64,000 bases of DNA from Hormiphora californensis. Lineage: Eukaryota; Ctenophora; Tentaculata; Cydippida; Pleurobrachiidae. Below, piece by piece: positions 50,201 to 58,134 of this stretch. The stretch covers positions 5,378,496-5,442,495 of the forward strand of contig CM035357.1 in NCBI GenBank assembly GCA_020137815.1, read 5' to 3'. Under the pieces are notes generated by a model that did not search any database, had not been told where the DNA came from, and saw nothing but the letters and a program-made list of their open reading frames with translations. The translations under genes and the position numbers were made by a program. Position 1 is the stretch's first letter, and the number at the start of each line of letters is the position of its first letter.

Positions 50201-53200
50201 TATCAACAGGAAGTTGGTAGGGCGAAGGAGAAAGTGAAAGAGTGAAGTGAAAGAGGAAAAATGCCCAACTTTGTAGTGTATTTTCTCACCATTGTCCAAC
50301 TAAACTAGGAGAAAAAGCATATTATATAGTTATGAAATTTAATCAAAGGAGAAACGCGTATACAAAGACCCTAGAAGAAGGTATGATCTGTTAGATAAAC
50401 GTCTGAATGGTTAGCATAAAGTTAACTTTATTGCTTACTTTTGTTAGCTTTTTAAAAAAAATTACCTGTGAAGAAGCATACGCCAAAACAGATAGGTACA
50501 GCTCCATAATATCTCTGAGGTGCTTCAGTATAATGTAGACGAGCAGTAAGGAGAACACGGCTATCCCCAATAAAGACGGTATACTGGTTACCATGGTAAC
50601 CCAGAGGAATCCTTGGGACTCCTCCGCCTCCCCACTGCTGTTACCCCCTCCTGTCCAATTCATTGATGGAGGTAGGGACGACCCTCCTGTGTCGTCCCAG
50701 TCATAATCTCCAGTAAATGGGTTCGGGACTACTTCCCACTGGGTGCTATGCCAGAACGGTAGCGGTATCGGTGGTGGCACAGTCGTAGAGACGTTCTTGT
50801 TAAGCGTCATCGGAGAGACAAAGAAAGCAGCAAAGTAACGATGCGCTTGCGTACAGTAGGATCTCTGCAAGGAGTTGAAAGATAATACTTAGCATCTATG
50901 AAGAGAGGACAACACCACACGAGAGAGGTGGTAAACTGCTGGGAGTTAACACGGGAGAGTCTTCAGAGAGAGGGGTATCAACAGGAAGCTGGGTTGAGGA
51001 CGAAGAGGGAAAAGGAGAGATGTTGTGCACATCGCTCGGTGTGTTTTCTCACCTTTGTTTAACCGAACAGAAACAGCATATATATGATGCAATATGATAA
51101 TAATATTTTGGTTTTTGCTATACCGCAGAACAGTTAGCTGAACAGTTAGCCGAACAGTTAGCTGAATCTGACAGTGATGTACATCAGAGCGGTATGCCTC
51201 AATCAGAAACACAATCAACGGAGAAAAAATAGTAGCTAGCTTGTCTTGACTTACCGTGGAAAGAGCGTACACCAGGACTGCAAGGTAGATATCCCGAATA
51301 TGGTTCAGACGATACAAAACTATATAAATTAGCAGGACAGCGAAGACCAAGATGCATAGCAATGCAGGTCCGCAAGTTGTCATAGTTATCCACTGTTTCT
51401 GGTAAGAACAATCCTCACATAACTCGACCATATAATCCGTAAATGGGTTGACAATCTCTTTCTCTCCACGACCAATCACAAGAATCATCGTCACTATCAT
51501 GATCATACGAAATTGTAGAAATATAATGCGAGGTAAAACGATCCTTTTGAATTTTACTGTTTTACATTGACTACCAAATCCTTGTGGAATAAATGACGGT
51601 GTGAGCCACACACAGGTTTTACAGGTCGATTAAGACAACGGAATTTAAACGTAACAATAAGTGAGAAACTGCCTTTACCAATACAATGTTTGAGCCAATA
51701 TCGAAAGGAAAACAACACCTGTCGCCCCAATCCCCATCAAGTCTGGGGGTTATTAGAAGGGTGTGGGTGTGGTGATAGAGCCAACAAGTAAACAGAGATG
51801 GTGATATATCACATCATTAGACATCATGATATTTAATGATGTGACACCTGTTCAATACATCAAGGGCAATTAAGCATGTCCAAAGTGTAACCAATTAGGG
51901 TCAAATTAACTCCTATTTCACAGCTATTGCGTACCGTTGAGGAAGCGTAGACGAGCATAGGAAAGTACACTTTAACGAAATTATCCGAGAGCCTCGTTAT
52001 CGTGATAAATATAATCAGGAAACAGGATGTCAACTGGATTGTCAATAACTGAGCACTTGTTACCGTGGTAACGAAAGTTTTGTTGTAGGAAGGAGCAATA
52101 TCATCATCAATATAGAGTTCGGTGAAGGGATTTGGAATCGGATCTGGATGGACACGGTTAGTTACCATATCTCTACCCTCGGCTGTCATGTATGAGGTAT
52201 TCCACCCTATCGGGGCTATAATAGGACGTGGTGGAATAGATTATATTGCAGACAGGGCCCACGACATGGAATTTTTCCAGAGGGGGCCGGTGCGGAGCAC
52301 CGTAATATTCGAAGTGCGCGACGACGGTGCTGCGAAGCGGAGCCGGAGGAGCAGCAGCAGGGTGTTCGGGGGCCGCAGGCCCCCAGTGGGGTCTAGGGGG
52401 CGAAGCCCCCGGAAAAATTTGATACTTTTTAGCCGATTTTCACTCATTTTAGACATTTAGAAGCCATCTTGAGAGAAAGAATACTGACTCTCCAGCTTCA
52501 TTCTTTTTATGTATGACCTGTATCTCTTGAAGGGGGCAAAGCCCCCGGAAAAATTGAGATTTTTAACAGATTTTCATGCATTTTATGCATTTAGAAGTCC
52601 GACTTGAGAGTAAAAATATTGGCACTCACATTCTCTACAAAGTATATCAATTAAATTTCCAAATTTTGTAAATCCCAGGGGGGGGGGCAGCTGCCAGGCC
52701 CCACCTGGGGGCCCTGGCAGAGCGGTATCACCAAGAGATAAAGAGAGGGCAACTAGTAAATCTGTTTGTAAGGGAGCATGTAATAACACATTAAAATGAA
52801 ATATGAATGCACCACCTGGTTAAATGTTTCTATTTAGTGAGATTGCGAGAAAAGTAACAAGTTGTGGGCTCAACTTTGAGTTGACGATCCTTCTGGTGCA
52901 CCATGTCTCGCCAATCTAACAAGAATATTTGCACTATGTATCAATAGCGCTACATTTCCCTGCCCTTGGCCATGTGACACCCCATCACCCATGTACCATG
53001 ACCCAATGAGATTCTGAAACGTGAGACAGGACAGGCGAGGGGCTGCCTAATTAGGCTCTGTTTCTAGTCTATGCGATCTTAATTTAACTCATCTCATACC
53101 TAGTAATCAATGCCAACAACTGAAGAGCGCTTTTGCGATGACGAAGACATGAAGAAAGATGAACGTTATTAATTTCAAACAGGAATGTGTGTGCGGATCT

Positions 53201-56200
53201 GCACGTACCTTGGAAAAGCAGTAGAGAGCAAAGTACCACTGAAATCAGGCGGTTTCCCAGCATTCCTCAAGTGATACTAGATAGAACACTCGTGATGAGG
53301 AGAACTGCTAGTGATGGTACTCAAACCACCAGGGTCAACCATAGATCTGTCCACAAAGTTTCTAGAAAACTCTCACCTGATCCAGAATCAGTCCACCTGA
53401 TCTAAGACAAGGGTTGGGTGCAAGGGCTTCCCTCCTAGTCGGTGTGCCATCATAATTTAGCTCCGGTCGTCCATTACCCCGGGTGTGGTTGAAACAAGGC
53501 AGGGGAGGTGAGGTAACGAAGTGACAACACAAGGATATGGGTATCCGTGTGTCGTCACTTCGTTACCTCACCCCCTACCTTGTTTCAACCTGATCTAGAA
53601 TCAGTCCACCTGATCTAGAAAACTCTCATCTGATCCAGAATTAAAGACGGTCCACCCGATTCAGTAACGAGAACGGATTCTAGAATCCGGGTGTTGTCAT
53701 GAATATTAAATTTAGACAAAATACAATCATACTACTTACTAAGCAAATTGTGTGACAGAGATCACCTAGCAACTACACTTGCACGTGCAATTATTAGAGG
53801 GACCTGGAGACCTCTCTCCCGGTTGCAGTTGGGGACCAAGGGGAAATTCAATTCTGCACGTGCATTCTTTTACTCCTGTCCTGATGCCTAGCTCTTCCAC
53901 CCCAAGCGCTATTCGGCAACGTTTATCTAGGTCCAGGAGAACTGCTGCTGTCAGGGAGCAGGCTAGAGAATATGACAGATTTCACCAACGTGTTCAAGCG
54001 AGCCAATCAACGACTACTGATAGCTTTACCCAACGTCGCCCAAGGGTGATTACTCCAGTCGAATATAGAAATCTCCGAATCGGCTACATAGCGGCCAAGT
54101 TTTCACGTGATGAGTTTCTGGAACAGCACTGCACCTCCCTGACATTGATCTCTTAAATTCGCACCTAGACATTGTCAGGAAGCCCAGAGCGTACAGCAAC
54201 ATGGGTAGTGAGAAAGTGAGAGATAGGCTAGGAACGGATGGTGCAGGTGATGTCAGCGTTCCCTAATCCAGCTACCATTTCCCCGAAATTCGCCCGTAGG
54301 GCGAACGGGCCTACTAGTGTATTGGTATGCAGATTATATGATAGCGTAGTCGCAAAGTTACTAAAGTGCCCACTTTAGAAAACTTGTACTCTCCCATTTC
54401 CCGACTCTCCGGTACCTAACTTACTCAGATGTAGACATTTTATGTTGTCTGTTGGAGAATTCCAGGTCCCATCCTCTTGGCATCTCAGGGATTCCACTCC
54501 CAGTAGAATGTGCTTCCGTTCACACTCAATCATGATAGATGTCCCTATGTCCGTATCATCCCAGGTCTGCTGTGTTGAACCATTGACAGAAAATCCAGGA
54601 CAATCTGATATTGCAGCTGAAAATGGGGAGTACTAGGTGATTTGACACATGAAGATTGAAGATTGAGATAGTTCAGCCGAAAGCATCTTCAGGGTCAGCA
54701 CACACCTACAGCAAAGTTAAAATCAAATTTTAATTTTAAATCTAGACACACCAGCGCTGTTAAAAAATCCCCCTCCCTAGTCTCACAGTCACAATCTCGT
54801 GCACCATTTTGTCATCCAAGGCCAATGCGAAATTTAACAGTGTTAAAATGGCACGCAAGATTGTGACTGTGAGAATAGAGGAGAGAATTTTTAACAGCCG
54901 CTGGTGTGTCTGGGTTTAAATTTAAAATTTTGATTTTAATTTTGCCGTAGGTGTGTGCTTACCCTTATCTTTATATCTATTAGTTTTTGATGGGATTGTT
55001 TTACCTCTATAGCTCTCTGATGCAGTGTCATATGAGAACTCTATGTTTCCAACCGTTTTTCCTCCCCACGTAGAGACGCAAAAACTTTGACTACTTTCAG
55101 AGAACTTGAAGGTTAAAACTTGGGCATCATTGCAATGAATAATAATCGAGTCCTCGGTTTTTGTAAATTTCCATACTTTCTCACCCACTCGAGATGGCTG
55201 TACCGGAAGGTCTATTATATAAGACGTGCAAGAACTTATATAGTACTCAAATGTATTGTAGAAACCTACTAACACAATTCCTGTATATTCTTCTTCTGTG
55301 GTGTACATCGTCAAGTCTATTCGTTCCCAACTACTGAGCTCAGAATCTGTTTTGATCTCCAGGGGATTACTCTCTAATTCCCAAGGAATCATTGACACTA
55401 AGTGTCACGGGTATCCAATCTGAAGAATTCAGTTGATATTTGTATAAAACATATGCATGTATCAAGCTATCCATGTAACATGTTACTCAAATTATTCAAT
55501 GACTTACCCGCGGCACTGGCATTGTAAAACAAAGCAATCTCCAAAAGGAGCGGAATCAAAAGATATCGCATTTTCAAGGGCAAGCGAAGTAACCCTGGCG
55601 TACTAGTGCTTTAGCAAAGTAGTATGTTTTAGCTCTCCTCTAGAGATCTCTGTCTCGTGCTAACATAATGAACCATTGTCCCTATTCGTGACGGGTTCCC
55701 TGTTACTCCTGGCATCTCTTTTACTTATCTTCTTATATCTCTCTTACTCGCGTGATCTCTGTTTTAGAGAGCCGTGTGATTCACTTGGTTCTAAAAATAC
55801 CCCATCTCCCTTTCTCTGTGCCTACGCTAATACACGCGAGACCAGATTGGAGGTCCCCCAGTGGCCCCCACTCCAAGCATCTCCCTTTCCCTTTTCCTAC
55901 ATTTCTCAACCCTCTATCTACTCCATATAATAATCAGTATGATTGTCTGTCTGTACCACAATCACTAATATATCACTGACTATATCATCTTGACTGACCC
56001 ATCTTCACTAATCCTAAATTTATTTCTAACATCTTCTCTCCTCCAGGTCAGGTGAGCTGGAGCAAAGTTCGATCTTATCCCGATACCAGATGGACGCCTT
56101 CATCCCCATGCTGCCTCTTGAGAGGAGACATGTCAAGATGTGTGCCGCTGAACTGGTAAATATTGAGGTTCATTCCTGTTATCATTAGTGTTATCAATAG

Positions 56201-58134
56201 TGTTATCATTAGTGTTATCTGAGTGGGTGGTTACGGTGTTAGTGTTATCATTAGGAGTAGGCAAAGGAGCCGAGTATAAAAAATATCTGATTGATAAAGC
56301 AGTAGGTACTTATATTATTCAAGAAAACACGGTGACTTTTGGGGCTGTCGCATTGCCACCACAGTTGAATTTAATTCGAATAATACTTGTTCATATATAA
56401 TGTTCGCAAAAGGCAAGCTTCCCCTCGTCCGACCCGAAGTTGGAATCATATGGGTTTAGTTTGTCGAACCGGCAAGTTGCTAACATGTTTCAAATCTTCA
56501 CTACTTCTCAAATGATCCCATACTTTCAGTCTAATCCCAAAATCCTATTAAAAATAGAGACAAAAATAACGGCACCAAACTGTGAAATGCCCTTGCATTA
56601 GTGCGAGTAGAATAAAATCAATTTTCTATCTAAAGGCCGAGTTTATAGCAAGAAAGGACTATTTTACAACGAATTCTCTGGTTAGTATGGTAACCAACTC
56701 CGTTGTCATGGTAAATCAATCGAACTCTATCGAGTTCTATCGCCAGCAACTGGATGAAAATTTATCCATTTCATTATGCACAATGCACAGGCTTTGGTTA
56801 CGAAGTTACCCCTTGCCAGCGTGTGCACGCGAAGGTCGCCCGGCGACAGAGTGTCAGGTGTCTTCGATACCAAGCACAGGCTTGTGTAACAAAAAGGGGC
56901 GTTTTTATAGCTTATTGTTCATCATAACCTGAAATAAATAATTTTCATTACTTTCACAAAGGCTCAAAGTTTGAATATCAAATTTGCCAAAACTGTGCAG
57001 GGGCAAATTGGTGCAGGAGCAAAAGTTTTAATTGATTATAATTAATTAATTAATTAGAAAATCAAAAATCCGGCTCCGTTATGACTCGTAGTTATACTAC
57101 TAGAACATACATGCAAAGTTTCATTTCGAAATTTCAAACGGTGTGGCCACAGTTTGAATATCAAAGTTGCAAAAAATGTGCATGGGCAAACAAAATGGTG
57201 CAAGGGCACATGTTCAGGGGAAATTTGCACAAATTGTGCAGGGGCAAATTTTAATTAATTTGCCTATAATTAATTACCTAATTGATATATTAATCATACG
57301 GCTCTTCTAGTACTCGTAGTTATGCTACTAGAACATGCATAGAAAGTTTCGTGTCAAAATATTAAACGGTGTGGACACAGTTCGATCATAAAATTGGTGC
57401 AAGGGCAGCCCTTGCACCAATTTCCCTTGCACATTGCCTGCCCCTGCACCAAATTCCATTTTTTGCACGGCTCTAACTAACTAATTAATTAATCAAGTCG
57501 ATATTTTAAGCAGAACGGAAAATAGAATTTGGTGCAAGGGCGCGGTGCAAGGGACAGAACACGCAATGTGCAGGGGCACGGTGCCCTTGCACCGTTTTTA
57601 ATTACCTATAATTAATTAATTAATTAAAAATTCAAAAATCCGCCAACGTCATGACACAAAGGAATACTACAAGAACATGCCTACAAAATTTCAAGTCGAT
57701 ATCTCAAACGGTGTGGCCACAATCGTTGACATGTTTTTTGCCCCCCCCCCCCCCCCCCAAAAAAAGACCTTTCTTTGTTCTTAATAGGGCCGGCATTTTT
57801 GGGTTTTTGTGCAGGGGCAAAAAATTTTTTTTCTTTTTTTCGTTTTTTGCTGTTTTCTTCGGGTCGGAGGTGCCTGCCGGCACCTAAATATCTGGTGTGT
57901 CTCGACAATTAAACCCCATATTTCCTACCCTATTTTCAGATAAAACGAAGGGGCAACAAGTGTGGCTGTAAACCCTCGCAAACGGAGAAAAGTGAAACTG
58001 AATGCATCGAGAGTAAAGCAGACGCTGTAGTTGCGGAAATAGACTTTTCGGGAAAATTCAGTAGGAGTGGGTGTAAGAAGGTCTATACGAAGGTTAATCT
58101 TGTGTGTCCGTTAGATAAGCGTGTTGAACTTTGA
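35257..58134 (+). CDS. Torsin-family AAA+ ATPase (7 exons, 17.4-kb intron)
   Basis: Torsins are ER/nuclear-envelope AAA+ ATPases activated by LAP1/LULL1-type cofactors. Exons: 35257-35610, 37452-37576, 37745-37847, 38262-38430, 38565-38670, 56047-56155, 57940-58134, in phase, 386 residues. Seen: hydrophobic N-terminus (MTSVYLFAVLFSIF), LTDRLFGQHIA, Walker A with the torsin-specific GTGKN (SGKTGTGKNHIA), Walker B VVVDEVEKL, sensor-1-region FLSNTAGN, and, after the long intron, DAFIPMLPLERRHVKMC and the redox-type GCK motif (SGCKKVYTK). Exons 5 and 6 join as TLYK-SGE in the correct frame, which supports one gene rather than two fragments. Within exon 1, 35379-35417 has GT-AG ends and could be a 39-nt retained or spliced mini-intron, in frame either way. 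Intron 5 holds antisense genes (39125-55571). Confidence 0.88.
35720..37308. mobile_element. 1.6-kb foldback element in torsin intron 1
   Basis: Arms of about 255 bp (35720-~35975 and ~37053-37308) begin GGGCGTTAT and contain GGTATGCCCACCA. The centre holds a 76-bp minisatellite. I could not define a target-site duplication. No coding capacity seen. Confidence 0.8.
36394..36765. repeat. 76-bp minisatellite, about 5 units
   Basis: The unit starts GATGGCACCGAGCTCTTGC. Two sequence types are present: early units read AGTGCAACTAATACC and later ones CGTGCAACTGATCCC. Located in the loop of the foldback 35720-37308. Confidence 0.9.
39125..39979 (-). CDS. GPCR constant exon (end of TM2 to TM7 and tail)
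   Basis: Acceptor CCCCAG at 39985-39980 followed by GTG TTT CTG; 284 residues to a stop at 39125. Helices: TM2 remainder (VFLMLTIVVYW), TM3 (IALTLPSYFIVMITAVRVIF), TM4 (LAVFLIILVVTGISAFPLTG), TM5 (IVVILTCFVLPVTAIFILYS), TM6 (IPWCIVFVVVLYIVSTLPWL), TM7 (FDILYSSLLLCTALSPLAYL). The rhodopsin-family DRY position reads VRV and is followed by the conserved PLDY of loop 2; NPxxY reads SPLAY. Cys residues before TM3 and in loop 2 could form the usual disulfide. Loop 3 is Ser/Gly/Thr-rich; the tail is short. TM1 and the N-terminus are absent from this exon and are supplied by one of the ten upstream exons. Confidence 0.88.
   Translation of the reverse strand: MFLMLTIVVYWSLGLSPIKLKSETNCKHKEIIQNIALTLPSYFIVMITAVRVIFVLRPLDYHRYLQLRYQTLAVFLIILVVTGISAFPLTGICGIHLHEDEVIGKYCGYGEEGMECEVYKIVVILTCFVLPVTAIFILYSIIHITVLKSRKKVAHLTNGFKTSSTGVTSSSGGGGGGSINASTNTTATITKISKMRNQIPWCIVFVVVLYIVSTLPWLPTRVYPRYIQGVLKSKGYSLLVFDILYSSLLLCTALSPLAYLVTSQTLRRELVVILRHAKNRLLCR
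40223..40651 (-). CDS. GPCR variable exon V1, 3' part (split by insertion)
   Basis: Encodes IQNPFSDLLARYP, a Pro/Ser-rich ectodomain, TM1 (GPGILICLLASIIMCVIIL), loop 1 and VLYSVLCYVCSM before donor GTAAAT (phase 0). Upstream of about 40558 the frame continues into the arm of a mobile element. The original 5' half of this exon lies at 44587-44802, on the far side of the insertion. Met codons inside the arm could still serve as starts. It is the variant nearest the constant exon. Confidence 0.75.
41012..43999 (+). mobile_element. 5'-truncated non-LTR retrotransposon (LINE), RT domain
   Basis: The coding part runs 41012-~41190 and resumes at ~41891 to the stop at 43966, interrupted by a TIR element. 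RT signatures: AAGPDGIPALLLK, NYRPVSLTD, HGFRRGKST, LYLDYSKAFDRVDH, GVPQGSVLGPFLF and the catalytic FADDT (usual YADD). The C-terminal region WSPTKIRDIELLEGVQRSFT is typical of Jockey/CR1-type LINEs. It ends in an AAGT-type 3' repeat (GTAAAGTAAGTAAAGT). The endonuclease domain is missing, so it is a dead 5'-truncated copy inserted in the foldback's centre. Confidence 0.9.
41190..41890. mobile_element. ~0.7-kb TIR element inside the LINE
   Basis: Ends GGGTTCCCATGGTATAC and GTATACCATGGGAACCC are complementary, with tandem TATACTTTGG units. CCAAATAGG occurs at both junctions (41181-41189, 41891-41899), an 8-9-bp target duplication. Removing the insert restores the LINE frame (710 nt displaced). 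No coding capacity seen. Confidence 0.82.
44587..44802 (-). CDS. GPCR variable exon V1, detached 5' part
   Basis: Starts MLMAPLSRPSTTSPPYQPHS, continues with repeated NNAWNT / NNNPWNT units (potential N-glycosylation sites) and runs as TTENY exactly to the ATA at the mobile-element junction, beyond which a stop appears. The frame and phase match the 40223-40558 segment across the insert. It is therefore read as the original N-terminus of V1. Confidence 0.6.
44984..45292 (-). CDS. GPCR variable exon V2
   Basis: 103 codons from MAEQDWPNPFTENQ; the NPFT motif is repeated (ENPFTWLLKN). TM1 is VISVFSIGASTSCSILILYT. It ends MTIHVSVMTYVISM before donor GTAAAT, phase 0, the same position as the other variants. 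No TM2-7 sequence follows it before the constant exon. Confidence 0.75.
45601..45755. mobile_element. ~155-bp TA-flanked MITE
   Basis: Inverted ends TAAAGTCGGATTTTTTGAAA and the matching complement at 45724-45755, arms about 32 bp, with TA at both borders. It lies between variable exons V2 and V3. Confidence 0.8.
45911..46369 (-). CDS. GPCR variable exon V3
   Basis: 153 codons from MAPTWPRGGTTFP (this unit is tandemly duplicated). The ectodomain contains SLFNPFTDWINFP and several Asn-X-Ser/Thr sites. LWLSMILSAPCLMGV begins TM1, followed by HTIIKRLWGFLEVFLSVLCY and AISM before donor GTTAGT, phase 0. Confidence 0.75.
46624..46950 (-). CDS. GPCR variable exon V4
   Basis: 109 codons from MADYYYTSPETALATTTDSE. 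The motif position reads FINPHSDMG, so NPF is altered to NPH. LWISMSTNLPSILLC, TM1 with LLLLWTIL, and HFSIMFYTLSM precede donor GTAGGT, phase 0. Confidence 0.72.
47399..47635 (-). CDS. GPCR variable exon V5
   Basis: 79 codons from MSQDYIPPNITTTGVPPDIP; NPF reads NAFSAW. PLWVTMVTSIPSLL and TM1 (IAVFSLLLVYIIL) are near-identical to V7 and V8. It ends LSYASSQ before donor GTAATT, phase 0. A conserved 19-bp block lies about 75-90 bp upstream (47708-47726). Confidence 0.75.
47708..47726 (-). promoter_or_regulatory. Conserved 5'-flank block of the GPCR variable exons
   Basis: On the minus strand TACTTTGCTGCTTTCTTTG precedes V5. The same block occurs at 50819-50837 (V8), with changes at 48809-48827 (V6), and shortened at 49633-49648 (V7). 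It could be a shared promoter or 5'UTR element, or recent duplication. Confidence 0.4.
48401..48742 (-). CDS. GPCR variable exon V6
   Basis: 114 codons from MDNNNEIPNPFTAIYENKQL; a second copy of the motif reads IPNPFSAWESF. An upstream in-frame Met at 48883 would lengthen it. FQWVTMVTSVPSILG, TM1 and ELYLSVLAYALSM precede donor GTAGGT, phase 0. Confidence 0.77.
49078..49148. repeat. ~70-bp perfect-arm palindrome
   Basis: Arms starting GAAAATCAATTTAACTCTTT around the centre GGAATCC, in the spacer just downstream (in transcription) of V7. Confidence 0.8.
49240..49591 (-). pseudogene. GPCR variable exon V7 with a 1-nt frameshift
   Basis: From ATG 49591 the frame reads through AIPNPFTNYGGDDGYDKDD to a stop; the TM1 part (IAVFSLLLVYIIL, LSVLAYASSQ, donor GTAAGA) is in another frame. 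V8 reads CCATCAATGAATTGG where V7 has CCATCAACTGAATTGG, i.e. one extra base. The exon length (352) is not a multiple of 3, unlike the other variants. A Met at 49521 opens the downstream frame. Sequencing error is possible. Confidence 0.65.
50466..50810 (-). CDS. GPCR variable exon V8
   Basis: 115 codons from MTLNKNVSTTVPPPIPLPFW, then VVPNPFTGDYDWDDTGG and NWTGGGNSSGEAEESQG. LWVTMVTSIPSLLG, TM1 and LSVLAYASSQ precede donor GTAATT, phase 0. Closest relative is V7. Joined to the constant exon it would give a receptor of about 399 residues. Confidence 0.8.
51255..51506 (-). CDS. GPCR variable exon V9
   Basis: 84 codons if starting at MIMIVTMILVIGRGEKEIVN, a hydrophobic, signal-peptide-like start; a longer frame opens at 51611. 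Contains IVNPFTDYMVELCEDC, the only variant with a Cys pair in the ectodomain. WITMTTCGPALLCIL, TM1 and YLAVLVYALST precede donor GTAAGT, phase 0. Confidence 0.72.
51935..52189 (-). CDS. GPCR variable exon V10 (most distal)
   Basis: 85 codons from MTAEGRDMVTNRVHPDPIPN, then PFTELYIDDD. FVTTVTSAQLLTIQL, TM1 with CFLIIFITIT, and YFPMLVYASST precede donor GTACGC, phase 0. About 12 kb from the constant exon. It is the most diverged in the membrane helix but keeps the junction position. Confidence 0.7.
52300..52620. repeat. Diverged tandem repeat with AAGCCCCCGGAAAAAT
   Basis: Two units of ~130 bp (about 52388-52480 and 52530-52620), each starting AAGCCCCCGGAAAAATT and containing GATTTTCA, CATTTAGAAG and TTGAGAG, preceded by a GC-rich block. 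No coding content seen. Confidence 0.6.
52862..52905. mobile_element. Solo terminus of the 17400-18753 foldback family
   Basis: GAGTTGACGATCCTTCTGGT and flanking bases match the right end of the foldback at 18707-18753 with few changes. It shows a second insertion or remnant in the torsin intron. Confidence 0.65.
53505..53592. repeat. Palindrome with GGTGAGGTAACGAAGTGAC arms
   Basis: Inverted arms of about 40 bp beginning TTGAAACAAGG around a GGATATGGGTATCC centre. The arms contain GGTAACGAAG-like sequence reminiscent of the short hairpin family. Confidence 0.75.
54425..55571 (-). CDS. Secreted/ecto protein with sushi (CCP) domain, 3' partial
   Basis: Exons: 55571-55508 (signal peptide MRYLLIPLLLEIALFYNASA), 55397-54963 (~145 residues, beta-rich, four Cys, WERIDLTMYT to FCVSTWGGKT; family not recognised) and 54616-54425 (one sushi/CCP module: SDCPG, IMIECERKH, LRCQEDGTWN, IKC). 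Phases agree (1, 1). The last exon ends at a GTAAGT donor in phase 1, but no further exon was identified; read through, it would stop about 17 codons later. It lies in the torsin intron, antisense, upstream of the GPCR variants. Whether it is an independent gene or feeds extra 5' exons into the GPCR locus cannot be told. Confidence 0.65.
54697..54959. mobile_element. ~260-bp foldback MITE at a splice donor
   Basis: Inverted ends AGCACACACCTAC and GTAGGTGTGTGCT plus longer A/T-rich arms and an inner TTAACAG / CTGTTAA stem. It sits in the intron between the beta-rich and sushi exons. The minus-strand donor GTAAGC takes its last bases from the MITE terminus. Confidence 0.78.
56156..57939 (+). 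other. Torsin intron 6: repeats only
   Basis: Contains several diverged copies of a segment with GTGCAGGGGCAAATT and ATTAATTAATTAA between about 56980 and 57640, a poly-C run at 57742-57759, and a GGTTACGAAGTTACCCC half-hairpin at 56796. No gene seen. Confidence 0.6.

Larger units (their letters stand above)
38671..56046 (+). other. 17.4-kb torsin intron 5 hosting antisense genes
   Basis: GT at 38671 and AG at 56046, phase 2. It contains the GPCR locus and the sushi-domain gene on the minus strand, a 4-kb nested mobile element, several MITEs and palindromes. Other introns of this gene are 0.1-1.8 kb. Confidence 0.8.

Noticed and set aside
44984-52189. The variable exons as ten independent receptor pseudogenes
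   Set aside because: None has any TM2-7 remnant, all end in a phase-0 donor at the same structural position, and nine of ten keep an open frame or an in-frame-restorable one.
53779-54156. + strand frame of 125 residues (RQRLSRSRRTAAVREQARE)
   Set aside because: Arg-rich frame without recognised domain, splice partners or repeat support; too weak to annotate as a gene.
35257-58134. Torsin fragments as two truncated copies
   Set aside because: The N-terminal and C-terminal parts do not overlap and join in phase at the family's expected position.
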